From Nitrospiria bacterium (GTDB lineage Bacteria > Nitrospirota > Nitrospiria > JACQBZ01): 10,082 nucleotides of DNA. Positions 1 to 6,345 of the stretch are shown piece by piece. The stretch is taken from assembly GCA_919901335.1 (NCBI GenBank), contig CAKKOZ010000023.1, positions 1 through 10,082 of the forward strand, written 5' to 3'. The notes under the pieces were generated by a model. That model did no database searches, had not been told where the DNA came from, and was given only the letters and a program-made list of their open reading frames with translations. The translations under genes were made by a program, and so were the position numbers. Within the stretch, counting starts at the first letter, position 1. Every line of letters begins with the position of its first letter.

Positions 1-37
1 GATAGGCAGGAATTGTGATTCGAGGCAGCCGGGCCAT
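1..37 (-). CDS. REP-associated/IS200-like tyrosine transposase, N-terminal fragment (continues off the left edge)
   Basis: Reading the minus strand from the ATG at 37-35 gives MARLPRITIPAY before the sequence ends. This matches the usual opening of Y1 (HUH single-strand) transposases of the REP-associated family, which typically start with MAR.LRI..PG.. and continue with a Y/H-H-V-T/I-x-RG motif that would lie just outside the window. A Shine-Dalgarno AGGAG sits six bases before the ATG. Such enzymes nick and rejoin single-stranded DNA at hairpin ends. Only 12 codons are visible, so the family call rests on the N-terminal signature, the ribosome binding site and the upstream motif; whether the gene is intact cannot be told. 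Confidence 0.65.
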   Translation of the reverse strand, partial: MARLPRITIPAY

Positions 38-114
38 GAAACGCTCCTAGTGGAAGCTCCCCCTTAATTTATCGATTGGCTTCAGTTCCATCAAGGAAAT
101 TATACTCTGACCCC
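1..114 (-). mobile_element. Left part of an IS200-like/REP-associated transposase element, cut by the window edge
   Basis: This stretch carries the 5' end of a Y1 tyrosine transposase gene reading leftward out of the window, and 60 bases further upstream the minus-strand motif GGGGTCAGAGTATAATT (98-114). From memory, GGGGTCAGAGT-type sequences recur next to IS200-like/REP-associated transposase genes in many bacteria. The motif contains a perfect TATAAT (minus strand, 104-99) that could serve as a -10 box for the transposase. The real outer boundary of the element is not visible; 114 is only the end of the recognisable motif. Confidence 0.55.
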
Positions 115-140
115 ATTATTACATGCGCTTTTCCTTTTTT

Positions 141-168
141 GTAGGGGCACGGCGCGCCGTGCCCCTAC
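141..168. repeat. Perfect 28-bp REP-like palindrome with GTAG/CTAC ends
   Basis: The left half GTAGGGGCACGGCG is followed directly by its exact reverse complement, so both strands read the same and can form a 12-bp stem with a 4-nt loop. It begins with GTAG on each strand, the tetranucleotide that flanks REP hairpins recognised by REP-associated transposases. It lies 27 bases from the GGGGTCAGAGT motif of the transposase element and 9 bases past the stop codon of the minus-strand gene. There is a run of T on its left side (plus strand) rather than after the stem in the direction of the adjacent gene, so it is not a canonical intrinsic terminator for that gene. Confidence 0.8.
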
Positions 169-177
169 CGGAACGGA

Positions 178-441
178 TCAATCCCCGTCGTCATCCGCCG
201 CGTCATTGACGGCCGCTGCTTGAACGCCGATCTTTGCCTTCGGCGCCGATGCTTTGGCGACCGGAAGACGGATCTGCATCTTTCCGTTGAGCGGCAGCGC
301 GTCTAAAAGCACCGTCTCGCTTCCGTCGTAATTTCCGAAAGCCGCGCCGATCCGGATCCAGAAACTTTTCCCGCCCCGCTCTACCACCGTAAAGACCTGC
401 CGCACCGCGCGGACTTTTTTCTTTTCGTTTCCTTCATCCAT
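178..441 (-). CDS. Conserved small protein of unknown function (87 aa)
   Basis: The 87-residue product has a basic N-terminus, a central core around residues 22-60 with the motifs GGKSFWIRIGAAF, NYDGSETVLLDALPLNG and MQIR, and a low-complexity Ala/Lys then acidic tail ending DDDGD. I recall short proteins from varied bacteria with the same core pattern (K-S-F/Y-W-x-R-I-G-x-A-F-x-N-x-D-G-S ... L-D-A-x-P-x-N-G-x-x-Q-I/L-R), but no assigned function. No signal peptide or membrane segment is seen. The start is supported by AAAAGGAG (plus-strand coordinates 448-455), six bases from the ATG. It stands alone, between a mobile-element region and a divergent rhomboid gene. The acidic tail and strong aromatic/charged core suggest a soluble protein; anything further would be guesswork. 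Confidence 0.75.
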   Translation of the reverse strand: MDEGNEKKKVRAVRQVFTVVERGGKSFWIRIGAAFGNYDGSETVLLDALPLNGKMQIRLPVAKASAPKAKIGVQAAAVNDAADDDGD

Positions 442-641
442 GACGTTCTCCTTTTGTGAATGGTTATGTTCGCCTCTAAACAGGGAGAGTGCAGGATGGA
501 TGCCATGGTTTTAATGCGTCAAGGATTCCCATGGCTCGAAACGGCTGAACCGAGATTCAGGTCCTGGCTGCCGAAATGCACGTCTGTTCACGGCTGCACG
601 GTCGAATCTCAGTAGGCCGAAAACCGCCCGCTAAACAGTCA

Positions 642-670
642 TTGAAAATTGTTTAGAAAACGGTTAGAGT
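642..670 (+). promoter_or_regulatory. Possible sigma70 promoter for the rhomboid gene
   Basis: TTGAAA (642-647) and TAGAGT (665-670) are separated by 17 bp. Transcription would start at about 676-678, at the ATG itself, so the message would be leaderless or nearly so. The alternative is a promoter further upstream with AGGA (671-674) acting as a weak, close ribosome binding site. Confidence 0.35.
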
Positions 671-677
671 AGGAACC

Positions 678-1403
678 ATGATTCCACTTCGCGATGACAA
701 CCCGGTGCAAACGACGCCCGTAGTGACGGTCGGCATCATTGTCGCCGCCACCTTGGTCTTTTTCTACCAGCTCTCACTGGGCCCACAGGCCGGGCAGCGT
801 TTCGTCTATCAGTTCGGCGCGATTCCGGCCGTTCTCTTCGGACAGGAGTCGCTGCCGCTCGAGGTGGCGGCCGTTCCGGCATCCTTCAGCCTGATCACCA
901 GCATGTTCCTCCACGGCGGGTTCATGCATCTGATCGGAAACATGCTCTACCTATGGATCTTCGGAAACAATATCGAAGACGCGGTGGGCCATGCCCGGTT
1001 CATCGGGTTTTATCTGCTCTGCGGAGTGGTCGCCGCGATGAGTCACGCGCTCGTTGATCCCGGTTCGCCTGCGCCGATGATCGGCGCAAGCGGCGCGATC
1101 TCGGGGGTACTCGGGGCCTACCTGCTGCTCTATCCACGCGCCCATGTCCTTGTGCTGATCCCTTTGGGATTTTTCACCCGGCTGATGCATATCCCGGCCG
1201 GCTTTGTGTTGGGCTTCTGGTTTGTGCTTCAGCTGATCAGCGGCACGGCGACGGTCGGCGGGGGGGGCGGAGGCGTCGCCTGGTTCGCCCATATCGGGGG
1301 ATTCCTGGCCGGAATGGTTCTGATCGGTTTGTTCAAGCGCCGCTCGGTCCGGTTCTTCAATCCTTCCCCTCATCGGTCCTCGCGGCCCTTTTCAGACGGG
1401 TAA
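678..1403 (+). CDS. Rhomboid family intramembrane serine protease (241 aa)
   Basis: This is a polytopic membrane protease that cleaves transmembrane substrates inside the bilayer. The N-terminus MIPLRDDNP is typical of the bacterial group. The first membrane segment spans roughly residues 14-34. The motif HGGFMHLIGNMLYLWIFGNN (H79, H84, N88) forms the second conserved segment. GASG holds the catalytic Ser138, and AHIGGFLAG holds the catalytic His205, so the Ser-His dyad is complete. Six transmembrane helices are expected. A glycine-rich loop (194-199) precedes the last helix and is encoded partly by a run of eight G. The C-terminal 20 residues are basic and probably cytosolic. The substrate is unknown; the neighbouring genes give no clue. 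The start is fixed by the family-typical N-terminus although its ribosome binding site is poor. Confidence 0.93.
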   Translation: MIPLRDDNPVQTTPVVTVGIIVAATLVFFYQLSLGPQAGQRFVYQFGAIPAVLFGQESLPLEVAAVPASFSLITSMFLHGGFMHLIGNMLYLWIFGNNIEDAVGHARFIGFYLLCGVVAAMSHALVDPGSPAPMIGASGAISGVLGAYLLLYPRAHVLVLIPLGFFTRLMHIPAGFVLGFWFVLQLISGTATVGGGGGGVAWFAHIGGFLAGMVLIGLFKRRSVRFFNPSPHRSSRPFSDG

Positions 1404-1408
1404 GTTCA

Positions 1409-1437
1409 TTGCATTGCAATTTCCGTCCGTTTATAAT
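1409..1437 (+). promoter_or_regulatory. Sigma70-type promoter of the M24 peptidase-thiI gene run
   Basis: TTGCAT (1409-1414) and a perfect TATAAT (1432-1437) are 17 bp apart. Transcription would start near 1444, directly in front of the GGAGG ribosome binding site at 1445-1449 and the ATG at 1459. It lies in the gap between the rhomboid stop and the peptidase start, making it the likely main promoter for the six following genes. Confidence 0.55.
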
Positions 1438-1458
1438 GCTTTCCGGAGGCAGGATACG

Positions 1459-2586
1459 ATGACCCAGGATCAGGCGATCGTGATGATCGCAAACAGCGAG
1501 ACGGACTCGAACCTCTACTATGCCACGAAATTTATCGCCCCCGATCCGTTTATCTTCATCCAGATCAACGGACATAAAACGATGGTCATGAGCGATCTGG
1601 AATTGGACCGGGCCCGGTCTCAGGCGCGCGTGGACGAGGTGCTGTCCTATTCAAAGATCGAGCTGCGGTTAAAGGAGACGGGCCTGGCCGAGCCCAAAAC
1701 GATTGACGTGGCGGACGCCTGCTTGAAAGAGCGCGGCGTGAAGCGGCTGCTCGTTCCCGGAGAGTTCGGTTTCCGGCATGCCGAAGCGTTTCTTGCAAAA
1801 GGCTACGCTCTGACAACAAAGCCAGATCCCTTCTTCGAGGAGCGGGTCCTAAAATCCCCGGACGAAATCAAGGCAATCACCGAGACCCAGCGCGCGACCG
1901 AGGCCGCGGTCGAGGCCGCGATCAATGTGATTCGGGAGTCCACGATAAAAAAAGACGAGCTGCACTGGCGCGACGGCGTCCTGACGGCCGAGGCGATCAA
2001 GAAGATCATCAATGTGAAGCTGATGGAGATGGACTGCATCGCACAGCACACGATCGTGGCCTGCGGAATTCAGGGATGCGACCCGCATGACGAAGGCTCC
2101 GGACCCCTGCGGCCGAATCAATCGATCGTGATGGATGTCTTCCCCCGCTCCGGCAAGACCCGCTATTATGCCGACATGACGCGGACCGTGGTCAAGGGTC
2201 GGGCCCCGGACGTGCTCCGGAAATTGTACGACACGGTCCGACGCGCGCAGGAAGAGGGAATCACCATGGTTAAGGACGGGGTTGAAGGACAGACGATCCA
2301 TCTTCGAATCATGACGATCTTTGAGCAGTCGGGTTATGAAACCGGGCCGAAGAACGGCCGCATGCAGGGTTTCTTCCACGGCACCGGCCACGGCGTGGGC
2401 CTCGACATACACGAGCCGCCCCGGATCAGCAAGGCCCAATGGACCTTGAAGGCGGGCGAGGTCGTGACGGTCGAGCCGGGGCTGTACTATCCGGAAATCG
2501 GCGCGGTCCGGATCGAGGATCTGGTCGTGGTGACGAAAACCGGCTGCACGAACCTCACGCGGTCTCCGAAAGTCCTTGAGCTATGA
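1459..2586 (+). CDS. M24 family metallopeptidase, Xaa-Pro aminopeptidase-like (375 aa)
   Basis: This is a cytosolic dinuclear metal aminopeptidase, likely releasing N-terminal residues before proline. Residues 1-125 form a creatinase-type N-terminal domain; the pita-bread catalytic domain follows. All five metal ligands are visible: Asp226 (VMDVFP), Asp239 (ADMTRT), His311 (in HGTGHGVGLDIHE), Glu339 (VTVEPGLYY) and Glu353 (RIEDL). I chose the ATG at 1459 because GGAGG (1445-1449) sits nine bases upstream; a TTG at 1414 would add 15 residues but lies inside the promoter. The stop overlaps the archease start by 4 nt (ATGA), implying translational coupling. The exact substrate (Xaa-Pro peptides, proline dipeptides or other) cannot be read from sequence. 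No signal peptide is present. Confidence 0.9.
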   Translation: MTQDQAIVMIANSETDSNLYYATKFIAPDPFIFIQINGHKTMVMSDLELDRARSQARVDEVLSYSKIELRLKETGLAEPKTIDVADACLKERGVKRLLVPGEFGFRHAEAFLAKGYALTTKPDPFFEERVLKSPDEIKAITETQRATEAAVEAAINVIRESTIKKDELHWRDGVLTAEAIKKIINVKLMEMDCIAQHTIVACGIQGCDPHDEGSGPLRPNQSIVMDVFPRSGKTRYYADMTRTVVKGRAPDVLRKLYDTVRRAQEEGITMVKDGVEGQTIHLRIMTIFEQSGYETGPKNGRMQGFFHGTGHGVGLDIHEPPRISKAQWTLKAGEVVTVEPGLYYPEIGAVRIEDLVVVTKTGCTNLTRSPKVLEL

Positions 2587-3017
2587 CACAAGGCTATACA
2601 TTTCTGGAAGATCGGGTCATCTCCGACCTGGCCTTCGAGGCGACGGGCGACACGCCGGCCGAGCTGTTCCAGGCAGCGGGCCTCGCCCTCTTTGAAGGGA
2701 TGGCCGACACCGGACGGATTCAGCCGAGGGTCCGGAAAGAAATCCGTCTGAAACATGCGCAGATCGACCAGCTGCTGTACGACTGGCTGTCGGAGCTGAT
2801 CTATTTGAAGGACGCGGCGGGGCTTCTGTTCAGGGAGTTCTCGGTTCAACTGGACCAAAACGCCGAATGGAACCTGATCGCCACCGTCCGTGGAGAACCG
2901 ATTGATCCAAAGCGGCATGCACTCCGTGCCGATGCCAAGGCCGTGACCTACCATCAGTTCGAGGTGGGTCAGACCGAAACGGGCGGATGGAAAGCCCGCG
3001 TGGTGGTCGATATATAA
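2583..3017 (+). CDS. Archease, RtcB activator (144 aa)
   Basis: Archease speeds up guanylylation of RtcB and lets it turn over repeatedly. The protein has the usual length and the family pattern: an N-terminal FLED....D segment, then LLYDWLSELIYLKD (residues 64-77), RGEPIDPKRH (103-112), AKAVTYHQFEV (118-128) and the C-terminal GGWKARVVVDI. Candidate metal-binding aspartates are Asp15 and Asp143, by position in the family. The familiar HTAD motif of archaeal archeases appears here as DRVISD, keeping the aspartate but not the preceding histidine; I believe similar forms occur in other bacterial homologues. It overlaps the peptidase gene by 4 nt and is followed 23 nt later by rtcB, its known partner. 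Confidence 0.92.
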   Translation: MTQGYTFLEDRVISDLAFEATGDTPAELFQAAGLALFEGMADTGRIQPRVRKEIRLKHAQIDQLLYDWLSELIYLKDAAGLLFREFSVQLDQNAEWNLIATVRGEPIDPKRHALRADAKAVTYHQFEVGQTETGGWKARVVVDI

Positions 3018-3039
3018 GACCTATAAGGCATATACGCCC
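3013..3039 (+). repeat. Three imperfect 9-nt tandem repeats ahead of rtcB
   Basis: TATAAGACC, TATAAGGCA and TATACGCCC follow each other directly, and the next TAT belongs to the TATG of the rtcB start. The array overlaps the archease stop codon (3015-3017) and fills the whole gap to rtcB. The only Shine-Dalgarno-like bases (AAGG, 3025-3028) are inside the second copy, 12 nt from the ATG, which is further than usual. Confidence 0.7.
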
Positions 3040-3040
3040 T

Positions 3041-4486
3041 ATGCAAATCAACAAGATCACAGATTATATCTGGGAGATTCCGCCGAGCGAAAAGGAAGGC
3101 ATGCTCGTACCGGCGCGGATCTATGCCTCGGAGAAGCTGATGAAGGAGATGGATTCCGGCGTCATCGAGCAGATCACGAACGTGGCCTGTCTTCCGGGGA
3201 TCCAGAAATACGCGCTTTGCATGCCGGACGGCCATTGGGGCTACGGATTCCCGATCGGCGGTGTGGCGGCCTTCTCATTACAGGACGGCGTCATCTCGCC
3301 CGGCGGAATCGGATTCGACATCAATTGCGGAATGCGGCTGATTCGGACCGACCTGACGGCGGCGGACGTCAAACCGCGGTTGAAAGATTTGTTGAACGTC
3401 CTGTTCAACAAGGTGCCGGCCGGCGTGGGTGCGAAAGGGTTCGTCAAGATCGAGAGAAAAGAGATGGCCGAGGTGATGACGCGCGGCGTAAACTGGTGCA
3501 TCAAAAAAGGGTACGGATGGGCGCAGGACTGCGATCGAATTGAAGGGGGCGGCTGCCTTCCGGGCGGCGATCCCTCTCAGGTAAGCTCCCACGCCGTGGA
3601 GCGGGGCATCGGCCAGTTGGGCACGCTCGGCTCCGGCAACCATTATATCGAGATCCAGGTGGCCTCGAACGAGAACATCTACGATGAGAAACTGGCCCGG
3701 GCGCTCGGAATCTTCGGTCGGGATCAGGTGGTCGTGATGGTCCATTGCGGCTCGCGCGGCTTCGGGCATCAGATCGCAACCGATTATCTTCGTGTTTTTG
3801 ACTCGGCCATGAAGAAATACGGCATCACGGTGCGCGACCGGCAGCTGGGCTGCGCCCCCTTTCGTTCGCCGGAAGGGCAGGCCTACTACAGCGCGATGGC
3901 CTGCGCCGCGAACATGGCCTTCGCGAATCGGCAGGTCATCACGCACCGGATCCGCGAGGCCTTCAGCCAGGTCTTCAACGAGGATGCCGAGCGGTTGGGA
4001 CTGGAGACGATCTACGACGTGGCGCATAACGTGGCCAAGATCGAGACCTACGAGATCAATGGAAAACCAACGGAGCTTCTCGTCCACCGCAAGGGTTCGA
4101 CGCGAAGCTTCGGACCCGGCCGGACCGAAGTCCCGACGCTCTACCGCGATTGGGGCCAGCCGGTGATCGTGGGCGGCTCGATGGAAACCGGGTCCTACCT
4201 CTGCATCGGCACACAGAAGGCAGAGACCGAGACCTTCGGCTCGACGATGCACGGCGCGGGTCGGACGATGTCCCGCACCGCGGCCAGGCGGATGGTTCGT
4301 GGAAACGACCTGCAGCGGAGGATGGAAGAGCACGGGATCCTCGTGAAGGCCGTCTCGATGTCCGGTCTGGCCGAAGAAGCCGGCACGGCCTATAAGAATA
4401 TTTCAGAGGTGGTGGACACGATGGACGCCGTTGGAGTCTCGAAAAAAGTCGTCCAGTTGAAGCCGATCGGAAATATCAAGGGATAG
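3041..4486 (+). CDS. rtcB: RNA-splicing ligase RtcB (481 aa)
   Basis: RtcB joins RNA 2',3'-cyclic phosphate or 3'-phosphate ends to 5'-OH ends using GTP and Mn2+, in tRNA splicing or RNA repair. The key residues are in place: Asp93 and Cys96 (GFDINCGM), His201 (GSGNH), His235 (VHCGSRG), His329 (VAHN) as metal ligands, and His404 in MHGAGR as the histidine that carries GMP. MPDGHWGYGFPIGGV, HRKGSTRSFGPG and GGSMETGSYL are further family motifs. The length of 481 matches the archaeal-type enzyme. The ATG at 3041 gives the standard MQINKI..Y.WEIP start; the frame stays open upstream to an ATG at 2987, but that 18-residue extension just reads through the 9-nt repeats as IRP/IRH tripeptides. It follows its activator archease and precedes sdhB by 10 nt. 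Confidence 0.96.
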   Translation: MQINKITDYIWEIPPSEKEGMLVPARIYASEKLMKEMDSGVIEQITNVACLPGIQKYALCMPDGHWGYGFPIGGVAAFSLQDGVISPGGIGFDINCGMRLIRTDLTAADVKPRLKDLLNVLFNKVPAGVGAKGFVKIERKEMAEVMTRGVNWCIKKGYGWAQDCDRIEGGGCLPGGDPSQVSSHAVERGIGQLGTLGSGNHYIEIQVASNENIYDEKLARALGIFGRDQVVVMVHCGSRGFGHQIATDYLRVFDSAMKKYGITVRDRQLGCAPFRSPEGQAYYSAMACAANMAFANRQVITHRIREAFSQVFNEDAERLGLETIYDVAHNVAKIETYEINGKPTELLVHRKGSTRSFGPGRTEVPTLYRDWGQPVIVGGSMETGSYLCIGTQKAETETFGSTMHGAGRTMSRTAARRMVRGNDLQRRMEEHGILVKAVSMSGLAEEAGTAYKNISEVVDTMDAVGVSKKVVQLKPIGNIKG

Positions 4487-4496
4487 GACTGCACGA

Positions 4497-5459
4497 ATGC
4501 GCGTCACGCTCCATATCCAAAAATATAATCCTGAAATCGACTCGAAACCTCACGAGGAACCGTACCGTCTCGACGTCGGCCGGGGCACCACGGTGCTCGA
4601 GGCGCTGATGCGCCTGAAGAACGACGCGGACGGAACGCTCACCTTCCGGTACGCCTGCCGCAGCGCGATCTGCGGCTCCTGCGCGATGGAAATCAACGGG
4701 ACCGAAAAGTTGGCCTGCAAAACACAGATCCGGCCCGAGCTGGAGCGGCACGGCGAAATCCGGATCGGCCCGCTGAAAAATCTGCCGCTGATCAAGGACC
4801 TGGTGGTCGCGATGCAGCCTTTCTGGGAAAAGGTCCAGTCGATCCGGCCGTGGCTTGAGCCCCTGCCGCATGAGCAGGTGGATGCGGCGCGGATGCGCGA
4901 CGCCTACAAGGCCTTCAACAACGTCGAAGCCTGCATCATGTGCGGGGCCTGCGTCGCGGCCTGCACCGTTTACGAAGTCGAAAAAGGGTTCGCCGGGCCG
5001 GCCGCGCTGGCGAAGGCCTACCGGTTCGTGGCCGACCCACGCGAGGCGGCCGTGACGGAACGGCTTGACCGATTACAGGGAGACGGCGGGATATGGGACT
5101 GCACCCGGTGCAACTACTGCGTCGAGGTCTGCCCCAAGGACGTCAAACCGATGGAGGCGATCATCCTTCTGCGGCGGGCATCCATTGAATCCGGTCTGAC
5201 CGAGACACTGGGTTCGCGTCACATCACCCGCTTCGTCGATATCATACGGCATGAAGGCCGGCTGAATGAAGGACTCATGCCGATGAAAGTGATCGGGTTC
5301 CGTATCAAGGATTTGTTGCGCATCCTTCCGTTGGGGATCAAAATGTTTCTGAAGGGAAAAGTCCCGTTTCCATTTAAACTGAGACCGGCGATTCCGGGAA
5401 TCAAACAGGTCCGCGCCATTTTCGCAGCCCGCAACCCTGAGAAGAAAAAGACCGGATGA
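4497..5459 (+). CDS. sdhB: Succinate dehydrogenase/fumarate reductase iron-sulfur subunit, type E-like (320 aa)
   Basis: This subunit carries electrons between a flavoprotein and the quinone or thiol site. The N-terminal plant-type [2Fe-2S] domain has Cys54, 59, 62 and 74. Two ferredoxin-like motifs follow: CIMCGACVAAC (146, 149, 152, 156) and CTRCNYCVEVCP (202, 205, 208, 212). Ordinary SdhB has C-x5-C-x3-CP in the last motif and binds [3Fe-4S]; the added Cys205 makes CxxCxxCxxxC, predicting a [4Fe-4S] instead, as described for type E enzymes. The protein is longer than E. coli SdhB (about 240 aa), with a basic, hydrophobic C-terminal extension from about residue 240. AGGA at 4485-4488 gives a well-spaced ribosome binding site. 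Its stop overlaps sdhE by 4 nt. No sdhA or membrane anchor gene is in the window. A HdrC/GlpC-like or thiol:fumarate reductase role is possible. Confidence 0.88.
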   Translation: MRVTLHIQKYNPEIDSKPHEEPYRLDVGRGTTVLEALMRLKNDADGTLTFRYACRSAICGSCAMEINGTEKLACKTQIRPELERHGEIRIGPLKNLPLIKDLVVAMQPFWEKVQSIRPWLEPLPHEQVDAARMRDAYKAFNNVEACIMCGACVAACTVYEVEKGFAGPAALAKAYRFVADPREAAVTERLDRLQGDGGIWDCTRCNYCVEVCPKDVKPMEAIILLRRASIESGLTETLGSRHITRFVDIIRHEGRLNEGLMPMKVIGFRIKDLLRILPLGIKMFLKGKVPFPFKLRPAIPGIKQVRAIFAARNPEKKKTG

Positions 5460-6337
5460 AATACGCACTCTACACTGGCTGCGCCGCGAAGGGGGCCTGT
5501 CCGGAACTGTACCAGTCCACGATGTTGGTTGCGAAGCGGCTCGGAATCGAGGTGGTCGAGATGCTGAACGCCGCCTGCTGCGGCGCGGGTGTGATTACGG
5601 AGGTCGATCCCGATCTGGCCCTCGCGATTAATGCGCGGACCTTTGCACAGGCCGAGGCGCTCGGACTGAACATCATGACGATCTGCGGGACCTGCCAGGG
5701 CGTCATGGGCATGGCCAATCACCGGCTCAAGACGGAAGAGGGCCTGCTCGACCGGATCAACGCACTGCTTAAGCCGGAGGGCGTGAAATACAACGGCCGC
5801 GTCGAGGTGAAACACCTTCTCTGGATCATCGTCGGAGAGATCGGCGTCGAGACGCTGCAGCGTTATGTCACCCGGCCGCTTTCGAATCTACGCATCGCGC
5901 CGTTTTACGGCTGCTATATTCTTCGCCCGTCCAAATATCTCGGTTTTGACGATCCGGAGAACCCGGTCTCGCTTGAAAAAGTGATCTCGGCCTTGAGCGC
6001 CCATCCGGTCGATTACGAGGGAAAGACGAAGTGCTGCGGTTTTCCCCTCGTGCTGGAAAAGGAGCCGATCGCAATCGGGATGGTCGGCGCGAATCTGAAA
6101 GAGGCAAAGGATGAAGGGGCCGATGCGCTGGTCACCCCGTGTCCGCTCTGTCACATGAACCTGGACATCTATCAGGAACGGGCCGAGAAAAAGATCGGCG
6201 AAAAACTGGCCCTTCCGATCTTCCATCTCCCTCAGTTGATCGGATTGGCGATGGGCTTTACACCCAAGCAGCTCGGACTGTCGCGCCACCTGGTCTCGAC
6301 CGAGACGGTGGTTGAAAAGATTCAATTGAAGGTGTAG
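5456..6337 (+). CDS. CCG-domain subunit, SdhE/HdrB-like (293 aa)
   Basis: This protein belongs to the cysteine-rich CCG family of heterodisulfide reductase subunit B, also found as the SdhE subunit of type E succinate:quinone reductases and as MfrE in some fumarate reductases, where it replaces the haem-containing membrane anchors. Both CCG repeats are complete: Cys9, Cys41-Cys42-Gly, Cys77 and Cys80; then Cys153, Cys193-Cys194-Gly, Cys229 and Cys232. These are expected to bind cysteine-rich noncubane Fe-S clusters. No transmembrane helix is seen, so membrane contact, if any, would be peripheral. The ATGA overlap with sdhB argues for a stoichiometric complex. An HdrB acting on a thiol/disulfide is the alternative reading; the SdhB partner with its [2Fe-2S] domain favours SdhE. 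Confidence 0.85.
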   Translation: MKYALYTGCAAKGACPELYQSTMLVAKRLGIEVVEMLNAACCGAGVITEVDPDLALAINARTFAQAEALGLNIMTICGTCQGVMGMANHRLKTEEGLLDRINALLKPEGVKYNGRVEVKHLLWIIVGEIGVETLQRYVTRPLSNLRIAPFYGCYILRPSKYLGFDDPENPVSLEKVISALSAHPVDYEGKTKCCGFPLVLEKEPIAIGMVGANLKEAKDEGADALVTPCPLCHMNLDIYQERAEKKIGEKLALPIFHLPQLIGLAMGFTPKQLGLSRHLVSTETVVEKIQLKV

Positions 6338-6345
6338 GGGCAATC

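Noticed and set aside
141..168. Palindrome as a rho-independent terminator of the minus-strand small gene
   Set aside because: In the direction of that gene the stem is followed by A residues, not T, and a perfect palindrome with GTAG ends fits a REP-like repeat better. It may still slow RNA decay.
552..610. Inverted repeat GAGATTC/GAATCTC in the gap before the rhomboid gene
   Set aside because: Only 7 bp with a 45-nt spacer and no further symmetry; expected by chance at this length.
1849..2439. Open frame of 196 codons on the minus strand inside the M24 peptidase gene
   Set aside because: It lies fully within a gene with a complete active site and has low-complexity, His/Arg/Leu-rich composition typical of antisense frames.
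2987..3040. Upstream ATG giving RtcB an 18-residue N-terminal extension
   Set aside because: It would overlap the archease coding end, has no ribosome binding site, and the ATG at 3041 gives the standard N-terminus and a length of 481.
3278..4333. Long open frame (351 codons) on the minus strand across rtcB
   Set aside because: It is a shadow of the GC-rich rtcB codon pattern; the plus-strand frame has all catalytic residues of RtcB, and the minus product has no recognisable motif.
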